A stretch of 64,000 nucleotides of DNA, taken from Papaver somniferum. Taxonomy: Eukaryota > Streptophyta > Magnoliopsida > Ranunculales > Papaveraceae. How positions within the stretch are numbered: the stretch's first letter is position 1; every line of letters begins with the position of its first letter. Below the pieces are notes generated by a model that saw nothing but the letters and a program-made list of their open reading frames with translations, did no database searches and was not told the origin of the DNA. The DNA lies in contig NW_020621936.1 in the NCBI RefSeq assembly GCF_003573695.1, positions 9,176,001 through 9,240,000 on the forward strand, read 5' to 3'. The position numbers were made by a program, and so were the translations under genes. This document shows positions 47,284-58,622 of this stretch, piece after piece.

Positions 47284-47488
47284 CATAATTATAGTCGAAA
47301 GGGTAGGAGTCATTTTTGTTGGTGCGTGGAAATAGTAAGCTGTTGCCGTTAGCAGTAGCAGGCTTTGGCATTAACTCTATTGCTTCATGTCTCATTTCCT
47401 TGTCATGAGCAGGATTCCCGTGACCCTTTTCCTGCTCTTGGTCAAGTCTCATCCTCGTTCTCTTGGTGTAGTACTTCTTCATCATTTC
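47284..47488 (-). CDS. second coding exon of the split host gene
   Basis: 205 nt between TTTGCAG (acceptor) and GTAACA (donor). It reads EMMKKYYTKRTRMRLDQEQE and ends YPFDYNYG in part. Basic and K/R-rich at the start, S/N-rich at the end. It follows exon 1 in phase 0 and leaves one G that exon 3 completes 34 kb away. Confidence 0.75.
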
Positions 47489-47950
47489 CTGCAAAGTAAA
47501 TATAAATGCTGTATGACTAAATTTTTCAAAATAAAAAAAAGTAAAATACATGAAAATCAATTAAAAACTAAAAAGCTTATCTGCAGATTGAGAGTGACCA
47601 CTACTACCCCTTAGTGACATGATAATCGATTAATAACTAATCACTCTTATTATTCGCAATAGTTTCTTAATTAGTGACATGATAATCGATTGAAATGTTT
47701 AAATCGAGCAAAACAAAAGATTGGAATGTTTTTTGTTGATTAAAATTTTTAATTAACTGTACTCAAAACTTTGATTCCATTTCTTTTTTGGCAAGTTTGG
47801 TAAACGGAACCCTAGAAAAAATCATCATGAGAAAAATAGTGACCACGCGTGTTTTCTGAGTTACATTTAATTCACCATATAACTTTTTGAGACAAGCATC
47901 TGCACTGTAGAGCAGACAGATAGAGAGATTTTGATTTTTAGGTTGCTTAC
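47489..47950 (-). other. first coding intron of the host gene
   Basis: 462 bp, GTAAGC...TTTGCAG, AT-rich. Contains a short repeat TTAGTGACATGATAATCGAT twice (47612 and 47672). Confidence 0.65.
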
Positions 47951-48016
47951 AGTGGTTGTTGAAGTACGGCCTGATTCTGGACCACCTCCCTCCTCGTTAA
48001 AGTAAACAGCTTCCAT
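47951..48016 (-). CDS. first coding exon of the split host gene
   Basis: ATG at 48016 begins MEAVYFNEEGGGPESGRTST; 22 codons end at ACT followed by GTAAGC. The start is chosen because it is the first ATG after a plausible acceptor (AACCAG, plus about 48035-48040) of the 5'UTR intron and because the frame runs on through exons 2-4. Confidence 0.7.
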
Positions 48017-48447
48017 CGATGGTTAAGATTGTTTGCTGGTTTGAGTTTTAAAACATTACAGAATTAGTATTGATGTGATAAATTAGTACTAGTTTTGAAT
48101 GATGAAACATGCCCTAAATAGTTGAAGATGAATAAAAAGATTCAGAACATAATGATATAAATCGATAGAGATCCAAGAAAGTCTTTGTATAATAACTTGA
48201 TTAAATAAACTAGCAGTCTGAGAAAAATATCTGCATTTTTTATTTTTACAAATTAACAGAAAATATTTGAAATGAATGAGAAATTAACTCCTCTGAACCT
48301 GAAATTGAGATACAGGGAGAAAAGAAACCCAAAAATTAGAAGGTCTCATACAACATATCGATCTAACTTCTCAAATGAGTGCAAACATCATAAGGCCAGA
48401 ACAAGACCAAGCAGATTTTTAGAAAAACAAAAAAAGCTTGCTAAGCT

Positions 48448-49037
48448 TGTTGGAAATTTTGGCTAAAAATAGAGGATGAAGAAAACAGAGAACAAAAAAA
48501 TATTTTATCACTGGAGCTTCAAGGCCTTGTGATTCTTTTCAGCAATTATTTCGACCCTTCCCAATAAATTGGCGAGTACAATCGGTCAGCGAAATATTGC
48601 TGTCAGGATACAATGAAGCCCTAACAACGTTGTTGGATTCAAAGGTTGTACTCCCTTGACCCAACCAAGAACACATTGTATTTGTTTCTGAAGATGCTTA
48701 GAGAGAAAGAGTTTTTTTTTTTTGATGATAATTGTAATGGGAAGAATCCTTCGCTATTTATAAAGAGTTTCATGCCTTTTGGAGATGTCGTTTCATCTTC
48801 AAAAAACGCTATCAAAGGTCGTCATCCATTAATGGGAAGCGACGCGACTGTAGAAAATTCTGATAACCGATTTAGGTTTTGAATTTCAAAACCAAGAAAA
48901 TTTTCTACGAGACGTTGTCTCGCAGACCCCCACGACCTGAACCTGCCGGGAGGGGCTACACCCCCCGGACCCCCCCCCCCACCCCCCCACCCCCCACACA
49001 CACACACAGCGGCAAACAATATTGAAAATATCCAACA
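48448..49037 (-). repeat. copia 3' LTR (590 bp)
   Basis: 126 bp longer than the other LTR. The extra piece, next to the internal side (about 48909-49034), holds a palindrome CGAGAC-GTT-GTCTCG, a C-rich run and a (CA)n tract. The rest matches the 5' LTR with few changes. Confidence 0.85.
48961..49010. repeat. C-run and (CA)n simple repeat in the copia 3' LTR
   Basis: Long C runs broken by single A bases, then CACACACACACAC. It is prone to length error in sequencing. Confidence 0.8.
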
Positions 49038-49673
49038 TTCTCCCCCTAATTTCAAAATTGAAAACAACACAAAACACACAAAAGTAAAAAACTTTTAAAT
49101 CAGAGTGGCTGCATCACCAAAGTGACTGCCTACGTACCATAGTGAGATCAAGCCATCGTAGTTCACACTTAGTTGGGAAATAAGCATCTTCGTCGAAAAC
49201 AATACATAAATGATAGGTATCTTTTGGATTTGAACCTTCACTTAGTGTAAGAAATTCAAAGCCTTATCGGGGTTCAGTGGTGAAACCAGTCTTGAACCAA
49301 GTACCCCATGTGATAAAACCGGAATCTCCACACATACTGATATGGTAGTGTGTTATGTAGCCAGCACATTAATGGCCCTGTGCTTATCCTAAATTCATGA
49401 GTCACTCAGAGAGCGGTCTTTTTCTCTTAGGAAACGACCTGATTTCCATACTCATATAGGTAAGTCTCTAAGGTTCTTCTGCGATACACCTGTAAACAAC
49501 TATAGACTTATTAAGGATTTTCATCCATCCTTTGTTTCTTGCAGAACCATGGCACTAATTTGAAATGGGAAGTTTATTATTAGTGCACCATGACCACTTC
49601 CATAACTTGTTGGTACCACATTGAACCTTGTTTATCTTTTTCAAAACATAGGTTGGGTTTCTGCTATAGGTGG

Positions 49674-51236
49674 TCAACTTTCCTTCACAGACCTTAGTCC
49701 CATTTCCTCACATTTTATTGAAAACATTGCATTTGGTAGACTCTTTGTGAATGGGTCTGCCAAGTTCTTCTTTAATTCAATAAAGCTAACCGAAAATACT
49801 CCTCTCTTGAGTAGTTGTCTCACAATTTGATGTCTAAGACTTGCATGTCTTGACTTCCCATTATATGTCTTGTTAGTGACATTAAAAATCGTAGCCTGAT
49901 TATCACAATTAATCAAGACTGCTGGAGTTGGCTTCTTCCAAAATGGGATTTCCTCAAGTAAGTTTCTAAGCCATTCTGCCTCCTTACATGCATCCGTAAG
50001 TGCTATCAATTCTGACAACATTGTTGAATCAGAAATACAGGTTTGCTTCTTGGAACTCCAAGACAAAGCAGCACCTCCTAATGTAACTATCCATCCACTA
50101 GTCGACTTGGATTTGGATTCTACATTATTCCAATTAGCATCATTGTATCCTTCTAATACAACGGGATAGCCTTGATAATGCACACCATAATCAATGGTTC
50201 CCTTCAAGTAAGCCAATACTCTTGAAACTGCTTTCCAGTGTTCAACTCCTGGGTTACTTGAGAAACGACATAGCACTCCCACGTCTTGGGCTATGTCCGG
50301 CCTTGTGCAATGCATAACATACATAAGACTTCCAATAACACTGGAATACTCAAGTTGCTTATGAGCACGTCCAATATTCTTCATTAACTTTACATTAGGA
50401 TCCATAGGAGTGACGACTGGGATGTCATCAAAATGACCATACTTCTTGAGAAATTTCTCAATATAATGAGATTGGGTTAAAACCAACTTATTCCCCTTTC
50501 TTAGAATTTTAATTCCTAAGATCACATCAGCCTCTCCTAAATCCTTCATGTCAAAGTTAGAGCTAAGAAACCTTTTTGTTTCTTCAATACGAGATATGTC
50601 ATATCCAAAAATAAGCATATCATCAACATAGAAGCAGAGAATTACACATCCAAAACTATCATGCTTACTATAGATACATTTATCAGTATCATTCACAACA
50701 AAACCATATGACAAAGCTACCTTATCAAACTTCTCATGCCATTGCATGGGAGCTTGCTTCAAGCCATAAAGAGATTTAACCAACTTGCAAACCTTCTTTT
50801 CTTGGCCTGGCAATATGAAACCTTCAGGTTGTTCCATATATATCTCTTCTTCTAAATCACCATTTAGAAAAGCAGTTTTGACATCCATTTGATGAATAAT
50901 TAAGTTGTGAATAGAAGCAAGTGCAATCAAACAACGAATAGATGAGATGCGAGCAACAGGAGCATATGTATCAAAGTAATCAATTCCATGTTTTTGCTTA
51001 TAACCCTTAGCAACTAATCTGGCTTTAAACTTATCAATGGAACCATCGGCATTCATCTTTCTTTTGAATATCCATTTACACCCAATAGGCTTTACGCCTG
51101 GAGGTAAATCACAATATATCCAAGTACCGTTAGTCAAAAGTGAATTATTTTCATCATTGATAGACTCTTTCCAGAAACTAGCATATCTGGAACTCATAGC
51201 CTCAGCATAAGTCTTAGGGTCATCGTTAACATGCAT
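49674..51236 (-). pseudogene. copia reverse transcriptase and RNase H
   Basis: 520 open codons. Starts in the region before RT ([20 protein letters not shown]), has [19 protein letters not shown] and the catalytic YVDDM, then [20 protein letters not shown] and the RNase H part ([20 protein letters not shown]). The C-terminal stretch ends near the 3' LTR as expected. It is the longest intact piece of the element, but it is cut off from integrase by stops and frameshifts at 51237-51702 and has no start of its own. The segment between (near 51560-51700) still shows the linker with KVWGCLAYVRKPDPKRPK. Confidence 0.9.
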
Positions 51237-51702
51237 AACATATTTAGTAACACTAAGAATTTCATTATTACTACCTTCTACAAGATATTGTACCCATTCT
51301 GGACCAAAGCTTGTTGCCTTTCTTGCTCTCTTACTTCCTCTAGGTTCGACATCTTCTACAGTTTCAGAAGTAAGTTTTATGTTTCAAGTAGGAGAAGTTT
51401 GTTCATCATTGTCATTAGTCTCTACAGATTCTAGACTAGGTAACAACGGGTTTTCTATGGGTTGCATTTGGGAACTATTCCTGTTCAAGTTCTCAAACTA
51501 CAGATTCTATAATCTCAAAAGTGTCAAGGATTAAAAATCTGTAAGTAATATTGTTTAGTGAATAACCCACAAAAGAACATTTATACGTCCTATTTCATAA
51601 CTTAGGTCTTTTAGGATCAGGCTTCCTAACGTATGCTAAACAACCCCAAACTTTAAGTTTTCTCAAATTTGGTTTCCTATTAAACCAAAATTCATAAGGA
51701 GA

Positions 51703-52620
51703 TCATACATTCTTATTTTTCAAAGGAATTTTATTCAAAATATAACATGCAGATAACATTGCTTCACCCGACAAAGAATTAGGCAAAGTAGAACTAATAA
51801 GCATAGCATTAACCATCTCTACCAAAGTTCTATTTTTCCTTTCAGCAAGACCATTTTGTTGAGGTGTATAAGGTGCAGTAAATTGATGAATTAAACCATG
51901 CTCTTGACAAAATAATTTAAATTCATTAGGAAAATACTCACCACCACGATCAGAACGTAAAATCTTAATTTTCTGTCCTAATTGTGTCTCTACTTCTGCC
52001 TTGTATATTTTAAACATGTCAAACACATCATCCTTAGATTTCATCAAGTAAGTATAAGCATATCTAGTGTAATCATCAATAAAAGTAACATAGTATTTGT
52101 TTCCACCACGAGTCATATGGCTTTTTAAATCACCAACATCACTATGTACTAATTCAAGCAATGAAGAATTTGCTTGCACACATATTTCACATTTAGAAAT
52201 GTTATCAAAGTTGCAATCAGAAATTAATCTTAATTTTCTCATGTTTCTAAGGGAACCATAATTCACATGTCCTAATCTACCATGCCATAAATCAACGGAG
52301 TCAACAATATAAGCAGAACCATTATTTATTAAATTAAGCTTAATCATCCCATTACAAGCATATCCTTGTCCAACAAACACACCATTTTTGGAAAACACAA
52401 ACTTACTAGACTCATAAGTCGTCTTGAATCCGGCCTTCATAACAAGGTCTCCAGAAATAAGGTTTTTCACAATGTCAGGGACATGTAATACATTAGTAAG
52501 AGTAACAGTCTTTCCCGAAGTAAACGAGAGTTCAACAGTGCCTTTGCCAATCACTTTGCTGTGTACGTTGTTTGCTGAGACAACTTCGTTTCCTTCGCCA
52601 TTAACTGGATCATATGTCTT
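51703..52620 (-). pseudogene. copia integrase with gag-pre-integrase region, damaged
   Basis: Reads ISGDLVMKAGF, then the HHCC zinc region (LWHGRLGHVN...CEICVQAN) and the core with HSDVGD, FIDDYTR and NGLAERKNRT as the three acidic residues. About 20 residues usual between the zinc region and the core are missing. A stop follows KNKNV near 51703. The frame differs from the gag frame, the shift lying near 52560-52680. Confidence 0.88.
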
Positions 52621-53588
52621 GTAAAGATGTCTGTCTTTACATCGATATGGACAGTTGAACCATTGTCGTACCACCATCCACTCTCATTATTGGAAACGAC
52701 ATTGGCGGCTTGCACTACAATAACAAGTTTGTCTTCGACCATATTTGCCTCATTTTTCTGTCCTAGTTGTTTCTTTTTGAGACGACAGTCACGAGAAAAA
52801 TGGCCGGGTTTCTCACAGAAGTAGCAATCGCCCTTCTTCTTCTTGTTTGGATGTTGCTTCTTAAATCGAGTATCATTCTTAGGTTTCAAAGCGTCTACAG
52901 AATTAACCTTAGAATGGTTTTCAGTTTGCTGACTATCCTTAATTTCTCGTTTACGAGAGTCTTCTTCAATAGGAAGATGACGTTGTAAACCTTCTAAATC
53001 ATAGTCAGTTTCGGCATGCATGAGTTTCTTCTTATAACTATTCCAAGATGGAGGAAGACTAGCAATAATGACTCCGACAATAAAGGCAGGTAGAAGATCC
53101 AATCCAGCATCTTTAAGATGATTAACAATGAGTAAAAGTTCACTGACCTGGGAAAATATTGACTTACTGTCAACCATTTTAAAGTCCATGAAGTTGGAAA
53201 TCAGGAATTTCTTGTTGCTTGCTTCAGAAATCTTGTATTTGTTCTCAAGCTTGGTCCACAATTCCTTTGCAGTCGCAATACTTCGATGGGCATTATAGGC
53301 ACTAGTCCCCAGGGCATTCAAGATATGACCACGACACATAAAATCATCTTCCTGACGCTTCTTTCTTCTGGCCTTCAAGTCATCAGTGTCCTTATCTGAT
53401 GGTGCAGGAATTTCATCCAAACCGTCTTCAAGTATGTACCACAACTTGATGGTGATCAGGAAAAACTTCACAGTCTCTTGCCAACGAATAAAATTATCAC
53501 CATCAAAACGTTCCAATCGAGTTAGGGTTTGGTTCATCACTTGTAAAGATTGAGCAGTAACATTCGAGTTTGAAGATTCACCCTCCAT
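52551..53588 (-). pseudogene. copia gag and protease start
   Basis: ATG at 53588 (MEGESSNSNV), a UBN2/gag-type domain (RLERFDGDNFIRWQETVKFF, AKELWTKLENKYK, SLPPSWNSYKKKL), a CCHC zinc knuckle (CYFCEKPGHFSRDC) and the protease site WWYDNGSTVH, where the usual D-S/T-G reads D-N-G. The frame then leaves the pol frame. Confidence 0.9.
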
Positions 53589-53612
53589 TGTTGAAAACTA
53601 ATTGCTGAAAAT

Positions 53613-54076
53613 TGTTGGAAATTTTGGCTAAAAACAGAGGATGGAGAAAACAGAGAACAAAAAAAATGTTGTATCATTCGAGCTTCAAGGCCTTGCGATT
53701 CTTTTCAGCAATTATTTCGACCCTTCCCAATAAATTGGCGAGTACAATCGGTCAGCGAAATATTGCTGTCAGGATATAATGAAGCCCTAACAACGTTGTT
53801 GGATTCAAAGGTTGTACTCCCTTGACCCAACCAAGAACACACTATACTTATTTCTGAAGATGCTTAGAGAGAAAGAGTTTTTTTTTTTTGATGATAATTG
53901 TAATGGGAAGAATCCTTCGCTATTTATAAAGGATCTCATGCCTTTTGGAGATGTCGTTTCATCTTCAAAAAACGCTATCAAAGATCGTCATCCATTAATG
54001 GGAAAAGACGCGACTGTAGAAAATTTTGATAACCGATTTAGGTTTTGAATTTCAAAACTAAGAAAATTTTCCAACA
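53613..54076 (-). repeat. copia 5' LTR (464 bp)
   Basis: Starts TGTTGG (minus strand) and ends CCAACA. It lacks the 126-bp piece found in the 3' LTR. Target duplication AAGCT follows at 54077-54081. Confidence 0.88.
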
Positions 54077-54335
54077 AAGCTAACCAGCAATTTGTAGATT
54101 CACGATGATCAATAGTAGCTTCTTCTGATGATCTTTTCAAAACGAAAACTCAAAGAACGATTTAGTTGTTCTGGCCTTATGATCTTTTCAAAAGTATTCT
54201 AGTACCCACATTTGAAAACTTAAGATCATCAGAGAGATAACAAATCACTTAATACCAAAAAATCTTTATAGTAAGACAGAGATTAAAGATGGTGATGAAA
54301 AGAGATATTCATCGGATTTAAGATGATATTTATAC

Positions 54336-54565
54336 CTTGTTATTCTTGAAAAGAGGAGATGATCTCTGAAACTAGACTAACAGCAGCAGGTACTGTGAAT
54401 TGAATAATATTACTTAAGAGGCTTAGAGCTTCCTCTTCCTCATCATGTTTCGTGGATTGATTATAAATATACAGATGATAATAATATTTGCAGAAGCAGA
54501 AACAGAAAAAACAAATTAAGTGAGAGAAATATTAAAAAAACAGAAAAACGATTGATGAGATACTG
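54336..54565 (-). promoter_or_regulatory. 5'UTR exon and core promoter of the host gene
   Basis: On the minus strand an AT-rich TATA-like element (ATATAAAAATGG, plus 54591-54602) is followed by a pyrimidine-rich leader with GAGGAAGAGGAAG and a donor AACAAG/GTATAA at 54335/54336. No start codon in the leader opens a long frame. The exact start of transcription cannot be seen. Confidence 0.5.
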
Positions 54566-54602
54566 TCACTCAGGGAGGAGGAGGAGATCCCATTTTTATA
54601 TT

Positions 54603-55320
54603 GTTGGGAATCTTGGGATTCGGGTGGTGGGGTGTTATTACCATTGCCGTACTACTCTCACGTGGACTTACTTTCTTCTATTTTTCCTTTCTGCCCATCC
54701 TTATTAACTCCTTATTACGGAATTACCCTGATCTCCATTTTCTTGCTTTCTACTAACTAACTACAGTTACTTCTAACCATGGTATTTTCTTTTGATGGAA
54801 AATTTTAACCATTTAGCTTCCTCAGCGCAGACCACTATGGTTCCTATTGGCAAGCAAGACTACCATTTTGTTACGTGTTAAGTGGCAGCATACTAATATG
54901 TGCGCGTGCTGGTGCCAAATATATACATCGGCCCAAGTGTATTAGACAATTTTCCAAGCCATGCATTTTTTTTTCTCTTTCTTTTGCTACATCTGGTTTA
55001 TTTGGATTTGACCCCTAGATTTGACTAAAACCTGATTTATTTGGAACTGACTTAATACGTCGTTTTTTGAGTCAGATCTGGCTCATCTGAGTTAAAAAAT
55101 ATGTGAGTGAGTGAGTGATTTAATACCATGAATTAGGGATAATTTGTTATTCAACTCAAACGGGTCTGAATCAGGAATAAGGTTTGTGTCATGTAACGAG
55201 TCAGATTTGATTCAAAATAAAAACAAACGGTTTGAAATTTGACTCCAACAAGGTAGGGGTCGACTCATATGCAAACAAACATGGTGTTGATCGAGTGTGG
55301 TAAAGATTCAACAATACCAA
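54603..55320. other. promoter side of the host gene, no gene
   Basis: Upstream region of the minus-strand gene with ACGTG-type boxes (CTCACGTGGAC at 54657; GTTACGTG at 54873). From about 54990 there is AT-rich sequence with TTTGGATTTGACCCCTAGATT and a short (GTGA)n run (55104-55118) that may be a repeat remnant. Confidence 0.4.
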
Positions 55321-55324
55321 AAAG

Positions 55325-55660
55325 TGGCAAGGTTATATTCTGGAAAAAAAACTTCAAGGTTTGAAAATTTTCATCAAAAAATGGGGAAGAGAAAATTTTG
55401 GCTCTTTACAAGCTGAAGTGGATAGATTAGAAAATCTTATTGATGTGATGGACAATTTAGAAGAGATAAGTGGGTTATCACAAGAAGATTATGCTGAATG
55501 GGAAGATTTTCAGGATAAAACATAAAACTGCTTCTCTAAATCTAGCAAGAAAGTGGCATTCAAGCTAAGGGTCGGTGGCTCATGGATGGTGAAAGAAACT
55601 CTAAATTTTTTCACAAAAATGCTTCTTGTAGATATAAAGTAAATGGAATTACTTTTATGG
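55325..55660 (+). mobile_element. LINE ORF2 fragment
   Basis: Reads KKWGRENFGSLQAEVDRLEN, then after a stop and shift WLMDGERNSKFFHKNASCRY. This pair is the standard stretch of plant LINE ORF2 between endonuclease and reverse transcriptase (a coiled region, then W.K.GDRN.KFFH). Both frames are broken. Confidence 0.65.
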
Positions 55661-55840
55661 TTATAACCTTGCCAGCTAGATACGATTCTAAGAAACATGC
55701 CATCGTTGAGGGAAATAACCTTGAAACACTTTCCAGAAACATTCTTGTTGGAAAGTTAAAAATACTTAGTCATGATCAGAAAACAGTCAGAACGTCTGCG
55801 TTCAATGTTGTGACCAATACAAGTGAATCTTCTAACTTGT

Positions 55841-56759
55841 TGAAATTGGAGAGAATAGTTGGTAGGCATCAATGGACAAATTGAAGGCATGGGAAGACAG
55901 GAAAGACGCAATAGAAGAATGGGTCGACGTTATTGAGTGTTTTCAGAAAGTAGGTATGATTTAATTTTGATTTCTTTGAAACCCTAATTTTGATATTTTG
56001 GGGATTCTAGGGTTAGACGTGTGCAACTATAAATTGAGACCTTGGGTTGTTGTAGAAGGCATGCCTGGACTAGCCAGAGCACCACCAAGAGGCCTGGAAT
56101 AGCCAGGACCTCAACTGTTAATTTTGTTTTCAATATCAGTTCATTTTAAATTTCAGTTGTTCAATTCATCATGTTCTAGTTTAATTGCTAAGGGGGAGAT
56201 GAAATCATGATGCTTCTGCTAATTCAATCCAAGCTAGATATTGTGCTTGTTGTGCTGAAATGTTTAGGATAGTCTTAATCAAAGAACATCCTTTAGGTTG
56301 TTAAAACACCTAAGTGGCTTCTCTGCGGGTAGTTGCAGTGTGAGAGCCCCAACTATCACAAGGTTTAGAATTATCTTAGTGCCTTTAGCCTCCTTTCTAA
56401 CCCAACCCTTTGATGAGCAGCAGGCATAGAACCTCCACTGCCATCTAGTTAGTCAGAAAGCCTAGAAGCTGACTGATAACTAACAAGGGACAAGAGCAGT
56501 ATTGAACTGAGATTGCCTTAGCATAGGTAAAATGGTGGATTTGAAGCCTTAGTACCCTGCCACTGTTACCTTTACTTTCTGTCACTATTTCAGTCACATA
56601 CCAAAACAGCTCAGTTGTGTTTCAACACAACACAAAATTCATTCCCACTGTCACTAGAAAAGTAGAAACAACATTTGCACCCTCCAAGTCCCTGAGGACT
56701 TTCCCTTTCTTCCCATCACTAGCTACATTCGACCCTGTATACTTGCAGGTGTAGTTGTA
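55841..56759 (+). repeat. long inverted repeat, left arm (919 bp)
   Basis: Pairs with 56810-57728 along its whole length with no net gap (positions always sum to 113569). The few mismatches noted include those near 55962, 56070 and 56334. Starts exactly at the insertion edge. Confidence 0.92.
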
Positions 56760-56809
56760 TACTAGCTACATTCGACCCTCCAAAAACTTGGTAGGTTTTT
56801 AAGAAAGCC

Positions 56810-57728
56810 TACAACTACACCTGCAAGTATACAGGGTCGAATGTAGCTAGTGATGGGAAGAAAGGGAAAGTCCTCAGGGACTTGGAGGGTGCAAATGTTG
56901 TTTCTACTTTTCTAGTGACAGTGGGAATGAATTTTGTGTTGTGTTGAAACACAACTGAGCTGTTTTGGTATGTGACTGAAATAGTGACAGAAAGTAAAGG
57001 TAACAGTGGCAGGGTACTAAGGCTTCAAATCCACCATTTTACCTATGCTAAGGCAATCTCAGTTCAATACTGCTCTTGTCCCTTGTTAGTTATCAGTCAG
57101 CTTCTAGGCTTTCTGACTAACTAGATGGCAGTGGAGGTTCTATGCCTGCTGCTCATCAAAGGGTTGGGTTAGAAAGGAGGCTAAAGGCACTAAGATAATT
57201 CTAAACCTTGTGATAGTTGGGGCTCTCACACTGCAATTACCCGCAGAGAAGCCACTTAGGTGTTTTAACAACCTAAAGGATGTTCTTTGATTAAGACTAT
57301 CCTAAACATTTCAGCACAACAAGCACAATATCTAGCTTGGATTGAATTAGCAGAAGCATCATGATTTCATCTCCCCCTTAGCAATTAAACTAGAACATGA
57401 TGAATTGAACAACTGAAATTTAAAATGAACTGATATTGAAAACAAAATTAACAGTTGAGGTCCTGGCTATTCCAGGCCTCTTGGTGGTGCTCTGGATAGT
57501 CCAGGCATGCCTTCTACAACAACCCAAGGTCTCAATTTATAGTTGCACACGTCTAACCCTAGAATCCCCAAAATATCAAAATTAGGGTTTCAAAGAAATC
57601 AAAATTAAACCATACCTACTTTCTGAAAACACTCAATAACGTCGACCCATTCTTCTATTGCGTCTTTTCTGTCTTCCCATGCCTTCAATTTGTCCATTGA
57701 TGCCTACCAACTATTCTCTCCAATTTCA
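56810..57728 (-). repeat. long inverted repeat, right arm (919 bp)
   Basis: Reverse complement of the left arm at better than 99% by eye. The 50-bp spacer (56760-56809) contains a third partial copy of CTAGCTACATTCGACCCT. Confidence 0.92.
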
Positions 57729-58622
57729 CACACAAACGACTAGGGTTTGGGGAGATGTGAAATTGAAAAGGCTAGTTGAGAGACATAGAGGTGATGATGG
57801 ACTTAGGGTTGGTGGTAAGTGGAGTTAGTGGTGGTTGTGGTAGTGGCAGAGAGTTGGTGGCGGAGCAGGTGGTGGAAATGGGTTCTGCATCGGGGGTAAG
57901 GGAGAAGAGATGGAGAAGAAGGAAACTCGATGGGAATTAGGTTGGGGTGCGTTTGGTTCTGTTTTGGGTAGGGTTAGGTATTGTGGTGTTGAGCGGGTGC
58001 AGAAAATTTTGATGTTTAGCGAAGCGAAGATGTTGGATGAAAAGATGAAGGAATGATCCAACGGCTCGATGGAAATGGATATGAAGCGACCTTTGGATCT
58101 GGGATACATCAAAACTGACGGTCTGAGATGGAGTTAGGTGCTATAGTGTTAGACAGGAACATCAAAACTCGATGGACTCTGATGGAGCGACCATTGGATG
58201 ATGGAATGGATTCAATCTGACGGTGAAGGAGAGAAACGGGTTTGGGTATTGATTTTAGGCTTAGAAAATGGGTTTGGGTTTAGGAAATGGGTTTGAGCTT
58301 AAACAATCTTGAGCCCACTTCTTCTTTAAGAACAATTTCTTCCTTTGTGAGCCCATTTTCATCCTTGAGTCTTCCATACCGCATTCTGCACTTCTTTTCC
58401 TCTAGAGTTTCCGCCGGCTTTCTCCGTGTCTTTGCACTTTTCGCTCCGCAACTCATCTAGTCTTTATTTATTACCTAAAAATGCAAAATTAATTAATAAA
58501 AATATTTATTCTTGAAAACAAAGAAAGTACAGAATATGGGATAAAATGTAGAATTAATGCACAAAAGATGAGTTAAATGCCAAGAAAAATATATAGAATC
58601 ATGTACTTTTTCGCACTCATCA
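57729..58622 (-). other. unpaired part of the LTR-like insertion
   Basis: 894 bp that do not take part in the inverted repeat. Minus strand: TGATGAGTGCG start at 58622, a GAAAAGTGCAAAGACACGG stretch, then a leader-like section that gives a 95-codon proline-rich frame (57825-58112) without known relatives. Confidence 0.5.

Larger units (their letters stand above)
48448..54076 (-). mobile_element. Ty1/copia LTR retrotransposon, full length but inactive (5,629 bp)
   Basis: LTRs at 48448-49037 and 53613-54076 start and end TGTTGG/CCAACA, with target duplication AAGCT at 48443-48447 and 54077-54081. It reads on the minus strand: gag, protease, integrase, reverse transcriptase, RNase H, the copia order. 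Several breaks (see the parts) make it defective. A purine tract (minus strand AGGGGGAGAA, plus 49038-49047) precedes the 3' LTR. The leader between the 5' LTR and the gag ATG is only 24 nt and lacks the common initiator-Met primer-binding site, so its primer is unknown. It lies in the 5'UTR intron of the host gene, in the same orientation as that gene. Confidence 0.93.
48041..54335 (-). other. 5'UTR intron of the host gene holding a copia element
   Basis: Donor GTATAA (plus 54330-54335) and a likely acceptor near 48040. The parts outside the copia element (48041-48447 and 54077-54335) are AT-rich. The empty intron would be roughly 0.7 kb. The acceptor position is a guess among a few AG sites. 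Confidence 0.5.
55841..58622 (-). mobile_element. LTR-like insertion with 5-bp target duplication; contains the long inverted repeat
   Basis: Begins TGAAATTGGAG and ends GCACTCATCA (TG..CA), with CTTGT duplicated at 55836-55840 and 58623-58627. On the minus strand the right part starts TGATGAGTGCGAAAAAGT, a form common for Ty3/gypsy LTRs of plants. The leader-like phrase CACCTGCAAGTATACAGGG occurs near the centre. No coding capacity. The left two thirds form an inverted repeat, so it is either a solo LTR with an internal foldback or an aberrant cDNA product. Confidence 0.65.

Noticed and set aside
49674..53588. Integrated pararetrovirus
   Set aside because: Domain order is integrase before reverse transcriptase, with LTRs and 5-bp target duplications, and no movement or coat protein motifs: Ty1/copia.
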